A stretch of 64,000 bases of DNA from Terrilactibacillus tamarindi (GCF_009718825.1 NZ_WNHB01000019.1:1-64000); one strand, 5' to 3'; shown: positions 47,779-56,741, counted from the first letter of the stretch. Numbers and translations are program-made. The notes: generated by a model from the sequence alone, not told the origin.

Positions 47779-48750
47779 ATGGATAATTCAATGATTTTTT
47801 TAGATAAATTTATGCTTTATTGCACAAGTAAAAATTTATCTGTCAAAACAATGCGAAGTTACGATCAAACCATTCGATTATTTTTGCGTTACATGAAAGA
47901 AGAAAAATCTGTTAATGACGTCAAAAAGATCAAAACAGATGACATAAAGGAATATATCAACTTTGTTCGAGAACGTGGCAAGTATACGGTTTTTAGCGAC
48001 CCTAATACAGTAAAAACTAATCGACCATATAACCGTCAAGATTATCAGAAAAAAGTAAGCGAAACAACACTAGCCAATTATGTTCGCAATATTAAAGTAT
48101 TTTTTAATTTTTTGTTTTCTGAAAGAGAAATTAAGAAAAATCCAGTTGATGGTATTCCTAATATTAAACCACAAAGGAAAATGAAGCCATTATTAACTGA
48201 AAATGAGTTACACATGTTGTTTCGTGCCTTCGATACATCTACATTTCATGGTTATCGAGATTGGATAATCACTCGTTTAATTCTTGATACTGGATGTCGT
48301 GTTGGAGAGTGTTTATCAATCATGCTGACGGACATTAACCTAAAAAATAATGCTATTTTATTACGATATACAAAAAACAAAAAGGAACGTTATGTATATT
48401 TCAGTTTTAAGATGGGGCGTAATTTAAAAAGTTGGATGCAATATATGGAAAGATATTCCGATGGACATTATTTATTTCCATCTATTAGGGGAAACAAGAT
48501 GGATATTCGAAATTATGAAACATCTTTAAGGAAAGCGGGGGAAAGTGTGGGGTTAAAAGTTGCTCCTCACCAACTAAGAAATAATTTTGCTAAATATTAC
48601 CTTTTAAATGGCGGTGATTTTGCAACGCTTTCACGCTTGCTCGGACATTCGTCTATTGAAGTAACAAAAAATGCATATCTGGATTTTACAGATAAAGAAA
48701 TCGGTAAAAAGTATCAGCAACATAGCCCATTAAACAATTTAGATATTTAA
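47779..48750 (+). CDS. int: Tyrosine recombinase (site-specific integrase)
   Basis: A 323-residue XerC/D-like integrase. SAM-like N-terminal domain (about 1-95), catalytic domain with R174 (GCRVGECL), a beta-hairpin Lys (TKNKKERYVYF), H264-x-x-R267 (PHQLRNNF), H290 (LLGHSSIEVT) and nucleophile Y300 (NAYLDF). Start chosen at ATG 47779; the longer frame from 47725 would cross the terminator just upstream. No strong ribosome site, so expression may be low. It should integrate and excise the element at the spo0A repeat. No excisionase-like gene is clearly seen nearby. Confidence 0.92.
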   Translation: MDNSMIFLDKFMLYCTSKNLSVKTMRSYDQTIRLFLRYMKEEKSVNDVKKIKTDDIKEYINFVRERGKYTVFSDPNTVKTNRPYNRQDYQKKVSETTLANYVRNIKVFFNFLFSEREIKKNPVDGIPNIKPQRKMKPLLTENELHMLFRAFDTSTFHGYRDWIITRLILDTGCRVGECLSIMLTDINLKNNAILLRYTKNKKERYVYFSFKMGRNLKSWMQYMERYSDGHYLFPSIRGNKMDIRNYETSLRKAGESVGLKVAPHQLRNNFAKYYLLNGGDFATLSRLLGHSSIEVTKNAYLDFTDKEIGKKYQQHSPLNNLDI

Positions 48751-48775
48751 AAAAGGGATAAAAGGAGAAACCAAT

Positions 48776-49048
48776 ATGATCGAAAATTTAGCCGAATCAC
48801 TTAAACAAACACTGTCTATCATTGATGGTTGGACAATAGGACGCCTTGTTGTGGTTGATGATAAAGCATATCTCGACTTAGATTGTGGTGAGAGTGTCAC
48901 GCTTAATGACTCTTTTTACATTCAAGTACGACACGATAATGGCTATCATGCTATCACAGTTAATCAAACCATCAATACTAAGGATTCTTTTGGATGGTGT
49001 CTGTTTGCAGGATTAGACGCACGTATCAAATGTAAAAAGGTGGCTTAA
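48776..49048 (+). CDS. Small conserved protein, DUF5348-like
   Basis: A 90-residue protein with a strong AAAAGGAGAAACC site, 25 bases after the integrase. A small beta-rich fold is suggested: LDLDCGESVTL, then FGWCLFAGLDARIKC at the end, which recalls DUF5348 proteins found in Firmicutes mobile elements. Function is unknown. A hairpin (49065-49096) follows without a clear T-run. Confidence 0.6.
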   Translation: MIENLAESLKQTLSIIDGWTIGRLVVVDDKAYLDLDCGESVTLNDSFYIQVRHDNGYHAITVNQTINTKDSFGWCLFAGLDARIKCKKVA

Positions 49049-49213
49049 TAAAGGCATGAAAAAAGGACTAGAGGTGTAAGCGCACCTTCTAGCCCCAAAA
49101 TAAGCATAATTAACCAGTAATTTTATTATACATCAATTTCAAAAAAATGAAAAGGGTGTATGCTTATTTAGTCATGCCTATTTAACCGAACAAGCGTTCT
49201 TAAATAGGAGATA

Positions 49214-50122
49214 ATGAAGATGAGAAAACATACGATAATCGAACACGATACATTTAAAAAAATAATATCATTCAATCCCATTGTAGATGACAACGAGCAT
49301 GAAAAACGCAACGCATTAAAAATGGATATGCTTAATTCCATCATTAATGCCATAGGATTCGACAAATGGCAACGAATGAAACAAGAAACTAAATCCGCAC
49401 TCGAGTATTTGTGTTTTTTATCTATTGAACGTGGATTTGTATGGTGTAGCCCAGAACACACAGGAGAGCGCTACAACGTTAATTCAGCAACAGTTAGACG
49501 TTATGTATCCTTCCTACAAAAACATGGCGTAGTAAGCCGTCTATGGCGTTCAAGCACTAAGCATAATGGGCGTGGTTGTATGGTCGTATTCTTTCATGTT
49601 CATCCTTACTTCGAGAAATATTGGGAAAATCAACTTTTTTTAGATACTAAAATCAATTCAAATGTAAAAGCAGAAACTAGCGACAAACCTAGTAATATCA
49701 ACGAAAATGATAGTTTTCCAGATTCTACCTCAAGCAAACCAGATATTAAAGATTTAAAAAATAAAAAAACGTATACTAAGGGATTTATTAGCGACAATGT
49801 CAATCGTGATTTTGTTGATCTCTATTCACAATATTTCCCATTAGATGGAAAAATATACGAGTATTACAAGGCAATTAAACAAATTGCATATAAAAATTGT
49901 CGTGAGAATGAAATGGGTACAGTTTGGGACGTTGCTACACACTCATTTAAACAACTCATAGGAAAAGTGAAGCATGGATGGAATATTAACAGACCAATTA
50001 AAAAACCAGTGGCTTACTTTGTGTCGATTTTAAAAGCAAAATTTGATGAATTATACTTTAGTGAGTTAGATCAAATGGACATACAAGCAAAATGTGATGA
50101 TCTATTTAAGCCGTTGTTTTAA
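49214..50122 (+). CDS. Winged-helix DNA-binding protein, putative replication or control protein
   Basis: A 302-residue protein. A helix-turn-helix is visible at about residues 68-110 (RGFVWCSPEHTGERY then NSATVRRYVSFLQKHGVV), followed by a basic wing, a Ser/Asn-rich linker (about 140-190) and a C-terminal helical domain. Similar proteins occur on plasmids and mobile elements of Bacillus next to integrases. It may bind the element's control region. ATG at 49214 is used; a second ATG lies at 49220, and the site TAGGAG fits both. An open frame in a different phase continues after the stop (see findings). Confidence 0.55.
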   Translation: MKMRKHTIIEHDTFKKIISFNPIVDDNEHEKRNALKMDMLNSIINAIGFDKWQRMKQETKSALEYLCFLSIERGFVWCSPEHTGERYNVNSATVRRYVSFLQKHGVVSRLWRSSTKHNGRGCMVVFFHVHPYFEKYWENQLFLDTKINSNVKAETSDKPSNINENDSFPDSTSSKPDIKDLKNKKTYTKGFISDNVNRDFVDLYSQYFPLDGKIYEYYKAIKQIAYKNCRENEMGTVWDVATHSFKQLIGKVKHGWNINRPIKKPVAYFVSILKAKFDELYFSELDQMDIQAKCDDLFKPLF

Positions 50123-50504
50123 TAAGTCCAAAGTTGAAAGGGTTGAATGGGCAAAAAGGTTGGAGCAAATTGAAAGGGTGAAGGCAAAGGAAAGACAGGG
50201 GTATTTTGACCTCACACAATCGCCATATAACAACGATATTTAATTTTAGGTGTAATTGGTCTATGAGTATGTAAAATCGCTATGTGGCTAAATATGGGTG
50301 TACGGAATTTAGTGTTCCGAAATATGGAAGGAAAAGACCCCAAAAAAGGGGTTGACGTTATTCTAAATACATGTTATATTTAAGTGTGGGTAAAAAAATC
50401 ATTGGAGTGACCCATCTTAACATTACTACCCTAGTATAAAGGAGTTGATATATGGTTGTCAAGGGGTAGGGTGATAAAAAATAAAAAAAGGGAGAAGAAA
50501 ATGC
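50123..50504 (+). other. Intergenic control region before the sigma-like gene
   Basis: Contains an open out-of-phase stretch (50124-50243), a small GACCCC/GGGGTT hairpin at 50337-50351, the promoter described next and a TGGGT/ACCCA inverted repeat at 50386-50416. No complete gene is supported. Confidence 0.5.
50352..50380 (+). promoter_or_regulatory. Sigma-A promoter of the sigma-like gene
   Basis: TTGACG (50352-50357) and TATATT (50375-50380) are separated by 17 bases. It is the best promoter in the element. A TGGGT-N-ACCCA inverted repeat downstream of it may be an operator. Confidence 0.75.
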
Positions 50505-51821
50505 ATGGTAGAAAAACAAAACAGTGTAAATTTTAAAGAGATTATTCAACAAATGGGGAATGGGGAAAATGAAGCATTTTCGTTGTTGTATGTGTATCAT
50601 GATAAACCTGTTAAATTTGTGCAAAGGGATTATTACACAAATGAAGTACAAGGTAATAGTTATTTACAACGAGATTTTGAGTTTACGGTGGCAGCGGTCA
50701 ATCGTAAATATCACTATTGTTTAAAATACTTTAAAACTAAACTAGATCGGCAAGACATCAACGAATTGTTTATCAATGGATTGTATGAATTTGTCTCCAT
50801 CCAAATAGATAACAATGAATTAGAGGATAAAACAAACGGTCAATTACTTAAATGGTTTAACATTTTTATCGAAAAATACATATTGAAACACATTGAAAAC
50901 ATATACGGTAAAGTCAAAAAAAATAAAGAAACTGGCGAATTAACAAAAGAAATCACATTAATGAGTGATGCTTTAAGTTACAAGCAATATGAGTATGATG
51001 GTATCGAGCCGTATGGTTGTTACTCTAAAAAGTCATTCGAGGAATGGGTTAAGGAAGAATACTCCATCGGTTTTGGAAAATTTATTGAGCAAGTCATTGA
51101 CGACAAAGAGATTAAAGAGTTGCTTACACCGTTGCAATACAAGGTTTATTGTAAATTGGTTGATAAATATTCAATTGACAATCAAAAACAATATGGTTAC
51201 TCGCATATTGCAAGAGAATTAGGCATATCAGAATCAAGAGTAAGACAAATTGAGAATGAGGATATAGCAACAAAAATACATAAATTATATGACCTTTGGA
51301 AAGCAACTAAATGTCCAAAAGACACACCGTTATCACATGAGATAAGAGATTTCTTTAAGATGTATAACAACATGATAGAATATTCGGATGATTTAGATTT
51401 GAAATTTAACATGATTATATCTTGGTTAAAGATGATGATTAGCAAAATCAAAGAACAAAATTCATTCGAGTGGTTTCAAAAAAACAAACCAGAAAAAGGA
51501 TTGAATATCATTGATCTGATTAGTGATAACTCGGAATTTAGTGAAATCATACATAACTTAAACAATAAATTGCATAGTAAAACATACATAAAATTAATAA
51601 AAATACTTAACGATGAAGAAATTGAAATAAGAAAAGAAACAAAAGAAACTATTGTCAAAAAGGTTGAAGGCATTTTATTTACCTACCTCCAAACTCTCGA
51701 CAAAGATGTTAAACGTGTTAAAAAGTATGTAGCCACATACTCAAAAAATCAAAAATCCATTGATTATAGTAACAAAAAAGATTTAGCACCACAACATTTT
51801 AATAAGAAAAATACCATTTAA
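50505..51821 (+). CDS. Sigma-70-like protein of the element
   Basis: A 438-residue protein. The N-terminal 130 residues look like a sigma region 2 (GENEAFSLLYVYHDK, then helices around DINELFINGLYEF). A region-4-like helix-turn-helix lies at about 228-262: YGYSHIARELGISESRVRQIE. The C-terminal 170 residues are helical, lysine/glutamate-rich and without a known match. Phages of Bacillus and SPO1 or PBSX use small sigma factors to express late genes; this one is well placed to turn on the capsid and packaging genes. ATG 50505 behind AAAGGGAGAAG. The long C-terminal part is unusual for a sigma factor. Confidence 0.65.
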   Translation: MVEKQNSVNFKEIIQQMGNGENEAFSLLYVYHDKPVKFVQRDYYTNEVQGNSYLQRDFEFTVAAVNRKYHYCLKYFKTKLDRQDINELFINGLYEFVSIQIDNNELEDKTNGQLLKWFNIFIEKYILKHIENIYGKVKKNKETGELTKEITLMSDALSYKQYEYDGIEPYGCYSKKSFEEWVKEEYSIGFGKFIEQVIDDKEIKELLTPLQYKVYCKLVDKYSIDNQKQYGYSHIARELGISESRVRQIENEDIATKIHKLYDLWKATKCPKDTPLSHEIRDFFKMYNNMIEYSDDLDLKFNMIISWLKMMISKIKEQNSFEWFQKNKPEKGLNIIDLISDNSEFSEIIHNLNNKLHSKTYIKLIKILNDEEIEIRKETKETIVKKVEGILFTYLQTLDKDVKRVKKYVATYSKNQKSIDYSNKKDLAPQHFNKKNTI

Positions 51822-51875
51822 TTTAGTAAGTCACAAAAAAGTAAGAAAAAGGGGTACGAAAAAAATACTATATAG

Positions 51876-51915
51876 GTGTAAAGGATACAAATATCTTTTA
51901 CACTTCTTTGTTTTT
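51876..51915 (+). terminator. Terminator of the sigma-like gene
   Basis: GTGTAAAGGATA pairs with TATCTTTTACAC (G-U allowed), loop of four, then a T-rich stretch. Confidence 0.78.
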
Positions 51916-52392
51916 CTTCCATTTTCTCCAATAAATTCTCACCGATTTACTGATCGTTTTCTAAACGGTCGATACTTGCTATTTAATTCCTTTTCTTTTT
52001 TTATTCATGTTTAAAAACTCCTAAAATTTGTCTCAAACGTATGACAAGTGCGTTTGATTCTCTTTTTTAGCGTTTAAATTTAGGGTGTACAACTTTATTT
52101 AAGCGCTAAAACATGGGGATTAATAACTCGGCCAAGTTTATATTTTCTCATGGTCAATTCTACTATGCAAAGTGGGAACTGTGGTGAATCTCTTTTTAGC
52201 GGTTTCTGTGAAACCACAGAAGATGGAACTAAAAACCGTCAGAGCATTTCTATTCTTTGGGAGAGGGATAGAGTGCTATTTTTTTACCTTCCTATTCATT
52301 TTCGTGAATTAAAATTCCTCTTTTATCTTAATAACCTCGCTTTATTTCCTCGCTACACATACAACCAAAATACATAAAAAGGAGTGATCTAT
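51916..52392 (+). other. Structured noncoding leader ahead of the capsid genes
   Basis: Several hairpins follow each other: CGTTT-TCT-AAACG (51955-51967), TCAAACG...CGTTTGA (52033-52057), a 15-base arm pair TTTTAGCGTTTAAAT/ATTTAAGCGCTAAAA (52065-52111) and CTGTGGT...ACCACAG (52174-52219). Then comes a terminator-like AGCATTTCTATTC/GGGATAGAGTGCT with seven T (52237-52275). It could be an attenuated leader, an origin, or a packaging site. The 75-codon open frame from 52150 across it has no ribosome site. Confidence 0.55.
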
Positions 52393-52821
52393 TTGGATTT
52401 TACCGAAGAGCAACAACAGGCGATTAATGAGCAATTAGAGCAAGCCAAAACACAATGGGAAACAGACGTTTTAAGCCCCTTACAGACCAAATTAGAGGAT
52501 TTAAAAACCAAAGTACCCAAAGCACCATCTCAAGAAGAATTGGCCTTACAAGCCAAAGAGCAAGCGTTATTTTCCAAACAAATTAATCTTACTCTAAAAG
52601 AGAATGGATTAGGCGCTTTTGATGGTCTGATTGAAGCAAAAGACGAAAAAGACCTTGATCAAAAGGTTAAACAACTTTCTAAAGTCATTAATGAGTTAAA
52701 AATCTCTCAATCCTACATACCAAAGGATAAAGGAGATACAGACCCCTATGCTAAATTTGAAAAAAATAAAGATACCAAAGGCATGATTAATGCCAAACTA
52801 TCAAAACTTTTTGGTAAATGA
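52393..52821 (+). CDS. Capsid scaffolding protein
   Basis: A 142-residue, almost fully helical, highly charged protein with a coiled coil at about 5-60 and a C-terminal lysine-rich tail, directly before the major capsid gene. This composition and placement fit DUF4355-type phage scaffolds that guide procapsid assembly. TTG at 52393 with AAAAGGAG upstream; the GTG at 52384 overlaps that site. No protease partner is seen in the element. Confidence 0.72.
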   Translation: MDFTEEQQQAINEQLEQAKTQWETDVLSPLQTKLEDLKTKVPKAPSQEELALQAKEQALFSKQINLTLKENGLGAFDGLIEAKDEKDLDQKVKQLSKVINELKISQSYIPKDKGDTDPYAKFEKNKDTKGMINAKLSKLFGK

Positions 52822-52880
52822 AGTTAAGGAAGTCCTTAACTTTTTACATAATAATACAATTTTAAAGGAGAAATGCACAT

Positions 52881-53744
52881 ATGTTTAAATCAGATACGTT
52901 CACACCATCGGAAAAAATTTCTTTATCTAGGGAAATCGCTTTAATTGGAGTGGAACAAACTCCACTCACTTCCATGTTAATGGCGCAAGGCAAACTAGAA
53001 AAAGCATTATCAACGGTCTACACTTGGAAAGAAAAAACCATTGATAGCACAGATGATTTATCAGCGGTTGAGGGTTCAGATGACCTTGTTTTGGCTGAAA
53101 GTGCCAAACGTGAATTATCTAACGTCTTGGAAATCTTTAAAAAAGGTGCTTCAATTAGCGGAACGGCTAGCGCCATGAAATCCAATCAATTTAGCGAAGA
53201 AATCAATGATCGCTTGCTTGAAGTTAAGATTAACATTGAAAACAAACTTATCAATGGTGTTAAAAATGATGGTTCAGTTTCACCGTTTAAACGTCAATTA
53301 AGTGGTTTAATTGAGTTTGCAGACGCATCTAATGCTATTGGTGGGGCAGTCACAAAACAAAATGTCAAAGATATGGCACGTAAACTTTGGGATCAAAAAC
53401 TTGTGGGTGGCAATGTCTTTGCTTTTGTCAATGCTGACATCAAAGAGCAAATTGATGCCCTTTATGAAGGTAACGTAACGTACAATGCACCAGTTGACAC
53501 ATTTGGTGTGTTAGCACAAAACATTATCACCAACTATGGCACAATTAAATTAGTCCTTTCACGCCATGTACCGGCAGATAAAGCGGTATTTTTTAATGAT
53601 GCTTACGTAGGTCTTGCTAACCTACGTGATGCTCACTTTGAGCCACTCGCTAAAACTGGCGATAGCACAAAAGGTCAGATTGTCGCAGAAACTACCCTTA
53701 AAGTTGCTTCACCAAAAGCGGTAGGCGTATTTACATTAGCATAA
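52881..53744 (+). CDS. Major capsid protein (HK97-fold, SU10/DUF5309-like)
   Basis: A 287-residue protein. The N-terminal block with IALIGVEQTPLTSMLMAQGK and WKEKTIDS, then INDRLLEVKINIENKLINGV, and the C-terminal VPADKAVFFNDAYVGLANL fit the SU10-type major capsid family. The protein should form the icosahedral shell. A strong AAAGGAGAAATG site and a terminator at 53757 suggest high expression. It has no N-terminal delta domain, in agreement with a separate scaffold gene. Confidence 0.78.
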   Translation: MFKSDTFTPSEKISLSREIALIGVEQTPLTSMLMAQGKLEKALSTVYTWKEKTIDSTDDLSAVEGSDDLVLAESAKRELSNVLEIFKKGASISGTASAMKSNQFSEEINDRLLEVKINIENKLINGVKNDGSVSPFKRQLSGLIEFADASNAIGGAVTKQNVKDMARKLWDQKLVGGNVFAFVNADIKEQIDALYEGNVTYNAPVDTFGVLAQNIITNYGTIKLVLSRHVPADKAVFFNDAYVGLANLRDAHFEPLAKTGDSTKGQIVAETTLKVASPKAVGVFTLA

Positions 53745-53756
53745 TACATACTATCA

Positions 53757-53790
53757 AGTGATTCCTCAACCTAGAGGAGTCACTTTTTAT
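53757..53790 (+). terminator. Terminator after the capsid gene
   Basis: AGTGATTCCTC pairs with GAGGAGTCACT (one mismatch) and TTTTTA follows. Confidence 0.85.
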
Positions 53791-53837
53791 TATTTTATAA
53801 TCATTCACTTTTGTGAATAAAAGGAGAATCAAGTCAA

Positions 53838-54032
53838 ATGACCACAAAGGATGATTACATTGTAAAAAGATATTTAAACAAAATCAAAATCAAAGAGATT
53901 GCTAAATACATACAATGTGACCCCTCGCTAATCTCAAAGTATGAGCATGGCAAGGCAAACATGGACAAACAAAAAATTATTAAATATAAAGAATATATAG
54001 ACCAAAAGATAAGGAGTTGTAAGGATGAATAA
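53838..54032 (+). CDS. Small helix-turn-helix protein
   Basis: A 64-residue protein with an HTH at about 17-38 (KIKEIAKYIQCDPSLISKYE), Cro/XRE-like, and a basic tail. It could be a repressor or activator of element genes. AAAGGAGAATC site. It stands alone between two terminator-like hairpins. Confidence 0.65.
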   Translation: MTTKDDYIVKRYLNKIKIKEIAKYIQCDPSLISKYEHGKANMDKQKIIKYKEYIDQKIRSCKDE

Positions 54033-54040
54033 AGGGTTTA

Positions 54041-54111
54041 GCCACTTCTTTTACTAGCCATATTAGTTAATTTACCAATTAATTAAAATTAGGACGAGTA
54101 AAAGGAGTGGC
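54041..54111 (+). terminator. Long-loop inverted repeat after the HTH gene
   Basis: GCCACTTCTTTTAC at 54041 pairs with GTAAAAGGAGTGGC at 54098 (12 of 14), followed by a T-rich stretch; loop about 43 bases. Terminator or regulatory hairpin. Confidence 0.5.
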
Positions 54112-54195
54112 GTTATTTTATTATAACGCTAAATAGATTTATATTAAGTTTTATAAGTTTTATAAAAGAAGTGGGAAATTCTTGAATCCCATAAA

Positions 54196-55008
54196 ATGAA
54201 AAAAGAATATAAAGATAAATGCCCCTCATGGGCGCAAGATACGATGTTAGAGCATTGTTTAATACTTGGTGATGATAGTGACAGTTTATTGAGTTGTAAC
54301 CTATTAGAGTACATCACAGGCGGTATGTGGAGGATTAATTGGTTTTATGACTTTGAGACAATCTATTGCCACAAAAAAACTGGATTACCTAGTATTGGCG
54401 TGGATATGGCTTTTATCAAAAACATTAAAACGTTTGACAATCACGTATCAAGGATGAACAAGCGTAGCGATTACAATAAACAATGTTTAAATCCAAATTT
54501 ACTGGCGGGTGTAACGCTATCCAATTACACACAAAAGTATGCCATGAGTACCCTATTACTCATCATGAGTTATTACGATGTACCCCTTCCCAAATCACAA
54601 CTAGGAAAAGAGTTATTGCTATGTATAGATGTAGCATTTAAAGGTCACTATTATGATATGTTTAAAAATATCCACCATGAATGGCTAGATCGTTTGGGAT
54701 ATGCTGAATTGATTGATGTATTAAACGAGCGCAATCCTCAATATTTTTATAACCTCATCACCTCATATCACCTCAATGACAAGGTTTATATCCAAGATGG
54801 ACAATTACATACTGATATAGATTTAAACGCCATATCAAGGCATATCGGCTTCCCTGTATGGCTTCCGAATGATACTTTTAATAAAGTGCAACGGTTTAAA
54901 CGTTGCGGACAATCCAGTTGTGATGATTTACCACCAAGAGAGGATATTATATCCCTCGCCTACACCTCAAAAAAATACATATCGTATACGTATGCAAGGA
55001 GAGATTGA
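54196..55008 (+). CDS. Hypothetical protein of the element
   Basis: A 270-residue protein of unknown family. It is rich in Tyr, Asp, Leu and His and has several Cys (CPSW, SCNLLEY, IYCHKK, KRCGQSSCDD), but no clear zinc motif. No signal or membrane helix. It sits between the HTH gene and the dyad repeats. ATG 54196 lacks a good ribosome site. I cannot assign a function. Confidence 0.55.
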   Translation: MKKEYKDKCPSWAQDTMLEHCLILGDDSDSLLSCNLLEYITGGMWRINWFYDFETIYCHKKTGLPSIGVDMAFIKNIKTFDNHVSRMNKRSDYNKQCLNPNLLAGVTLSNYTQKYAMSTLLLIMSYYDVPLPKSQLGKELLLCIDVAFKGHYYDMFKNIHHEWLDRLGYAELIDVLNERNPQYFYNLITSYHLNDKVYIQDGQLHTDIDLNAISRHIGFPVWLPNDTFNKVQRFKRCGQSSCDDLPPREDIISLAYTSKKYISYTYARRD

Positions 55009-55009
55009 A

Positions 55010-55192
55010 TTGAATAAAGAGTTTTTCTTTTGTTATGACTTCAAACTAAAAAAACATCTAGCAAACAAAAAATTTAAACACGTTACACATGCACGCAATA
55101 TTAATAGTGGTCGTGAGTTTTGGTTGTATGTGATAAATAGCGAATTAAACAAAGCAATTTTAGAGTTTAAAGAAATGAAAAATCATGCCTAA
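55010..55192 (+). CDS. Small DUF5659-like protein
   Basis: A 60-residue protein. FFFCYDFKLKKHLANKKFKHV and the later SGREFWLYVINSEL resemble DUF5659 proteins (small phage and plasmid proteins with 'F-W-L-F' core). TTG at 55010 follows AAGGAG by 8 bases; it is one base after the preceding gene's stop. Its stop codon adjoins the first dyad repeat. Function unknown. Confidence 0.58.
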   Translation: MNKEFFFCYDFKLKKHLANKKFKHVTHARNINSGREFWLYVINSELNKAILEFKEMKNHA

Positions 55193-55314
55193 AAAGGCAT
55201 CTTAATAACACGATAGAAATATTATGCCCAAAATGGCATTGTGTTGTTGAAAAATCATGCCGATTATGGCATAATAAAGATACACACTATGAAATAGGTT
55301 GCCGAAAAGGGCAT
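55185..55314. repeat. Four dyad repeats ATGCC-N6-GGCAT (iteron-like)
   Basis: Sites at 55185-55200, 55224-55239, 55257-55272 and 55299-55314, each ATGCC (TTGCC in the last), exactly six bases, GGCAT. Starts are 39, 33 and 42 bases apart. Two also share ATC before or AT after. The array lies directly upstream of a replication-initiator-like gene, the usual place for iterons and origin. Two further 14-base near repeats ACAGAA(G/A)ATACTTA at 55330 and 55350 follow. Confidence 0.8.
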
Positions 55315-55445
55315 GATTTTTCTATGTATACAGAAGATACTTAGTATTACAGAAAATACTTACTTACATACATAGGAAATGACCTGTCGGTCGGTGAGTG
55401 TGTGGGTGTAAAATTAATTTAATCAATGAAAGAAGGAATCCGTAT

Positions 55446-56741
55446 ATGTCGATAGATGTCTCACCAAAGTTTCAATTATATAATGTTTTAGCAGAGGAAA
55501 ATTCTAATTATCATCTTAATGTAGAGGAATTGTATTTATATTCTTTATTAAACACCTTGAGGACTAGGCAAAAAGTGTCAATTGCTAGTATTGATTTACT
55601 GCATGGATACTCTCCAGTTAAATTTTTTAGTCGTGATAAGGAAGCCAAACAAAGGATTAAAAAAATATTAATTTCGCTAAAAGAAAAAAAGGTTATCGAC
55701 TCCCCAATCGACAACACTTTAGATAATAAGTCAGTATTTACCGTTAAATTTCCACTTGACTTAAAAGATGAATCTATTGGTAAAGGTGTTAAAGGATTCG
55801 AACAAATATTTATTCAAACATTTCTTAACATGCCTTCATTTGAAACTTTCTATGTATATTTTACCATAAAACGCTTTGATAAACTAGGTGGTTTTAGGTG
55901 TGATTTTGAGCGTTGGGGCAATATTTTAAATATAACCTCAAGAACGGCTCAAAAGAAAATAGAAAACGCTCTTCAAGAAGGATATATCTATAAAAATAGT
56001 GGAGAATATAAAGCCAAAGAAAATGGTGAGCAAAAGAAACAAGAACCCAATATCTATAAAACCACACCATTTGAAAGTAAAGAAAAAACAAGTACAACAA
56101 AGAAAAAAGAACAACCTTACAAAATGGATGATGACGTTAAAAAAATGTTAGATGAGGAAGATGGAGTGATTGAGGGCAACTGGTGGGACATGTCAGCAAA
56201 TTTAACGCTTGATGACTTTGATCTCTATCTTACGACAGATAACATTAAATTAAAAATGCAAGCGGAGAAACGAATAAAAATGATTTCAAAAAGTGAAAAA
56301 GGTGAATCATTTATTAGATCAATGCTTGCACAAGCAAAGGAAAATATAGAGAAAGAAAAACGAGAAAAGGAACAAATGAAATTTAATAAACTTAATAATT
56401 ATATTTTGTTGGATGATGGTAAGATGATCGAAAATAAAGATCTCACTTCCATTGACATTGATAAAATTGACACAATTTATATTAAAGACCAAGTTAATCA
56501 TGCAATATACGGAAAGAAAATTTATGATAGATTTTCAATTAAGGACGTACATGGTAATTATGTTAATACAGATAAGCAAGCGATTGAATATGCAATTAAC
56601 GAGTATATAAAAATTGCTAAAGAAAAAGATGTCACGCTTGAAGAATTTGACCAAATTGAAGATGATGTTTTAATGAAATTTTATAAAGATAAATCAATTC
56701 CCCAACAACAACCTAAGAAAAATTACGATAATCCATTTTAA
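55446..56741 (+). CDS. Putative replication initiator protein
   Basis: A 431-residue protein. The N-terminal 170 residues look like two winged-helix units (LNVEELYLYSLLNTLRTRQK...; FRCDFERWGNILNITSRTAQKKIENALQEGYI), typical of plasmid or phage replication initiators that bind iterons. A lysine/glutamate linker (about 175-240) and a helical C-terminal part with a poly-charged coiled coil (about 290-325) follow. Start chosen at ATG 55446 (GAAGGAATCC upstream). It lies 130 bases after the dyad array. No helicase or primase motif is seen, so host proteins would be needed. Confidence 0.6.
   Translation: MSIDVSPKFQLYNVLAEENSNYHLNVEELYLYSLLNTLRTRQKVSIASIDLLHGYSPVKFFSRDKEAKQRIKKILISLKEKKVIDSPIDNTLDNKSVFTVKFPLDLKDESIGKGVKGFEQIFIQTFLNMPSFETFYVYFTIKRFDKLGGFRCDFERWGNILNITSRTAQKKIENALQEGYIYKNSGEYKAKENGEQKKQEPNIYKTTPFESKEKTSTTKKKEQPYKMDDDVKKMLDEEDGVIEGNWWDMSANLTLDDFDLYLTTDNIKLKMQAEKRIKMISKSEKGESFIRSMLAQAKENIEKEKREKEQMKFNKLNNYILLDDGKMIENKDLTSIDIDKIDTIYIKDQVNHAIYGKKIYDRFSIKDVHGNYVNTDKQAIEYAINEYIKIAKEKDVTLEEFDQIEDDVLMKFYKDKSIPQQQPKKNYDNPF

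Noticed and set aside
52150-52377. A 75-codon open frame before the scaffold gene
   Set aside because: It has no ribosome site and runs across two hairpins and a terminator-like T-run; the sequence is better explained as structured noncoding leader.
55185-55314. Repeat array considered as a CRISPR
   Set aside because: Repeats are short dyads with non-conserved central six bases, there are only four, and no cas gene is near.
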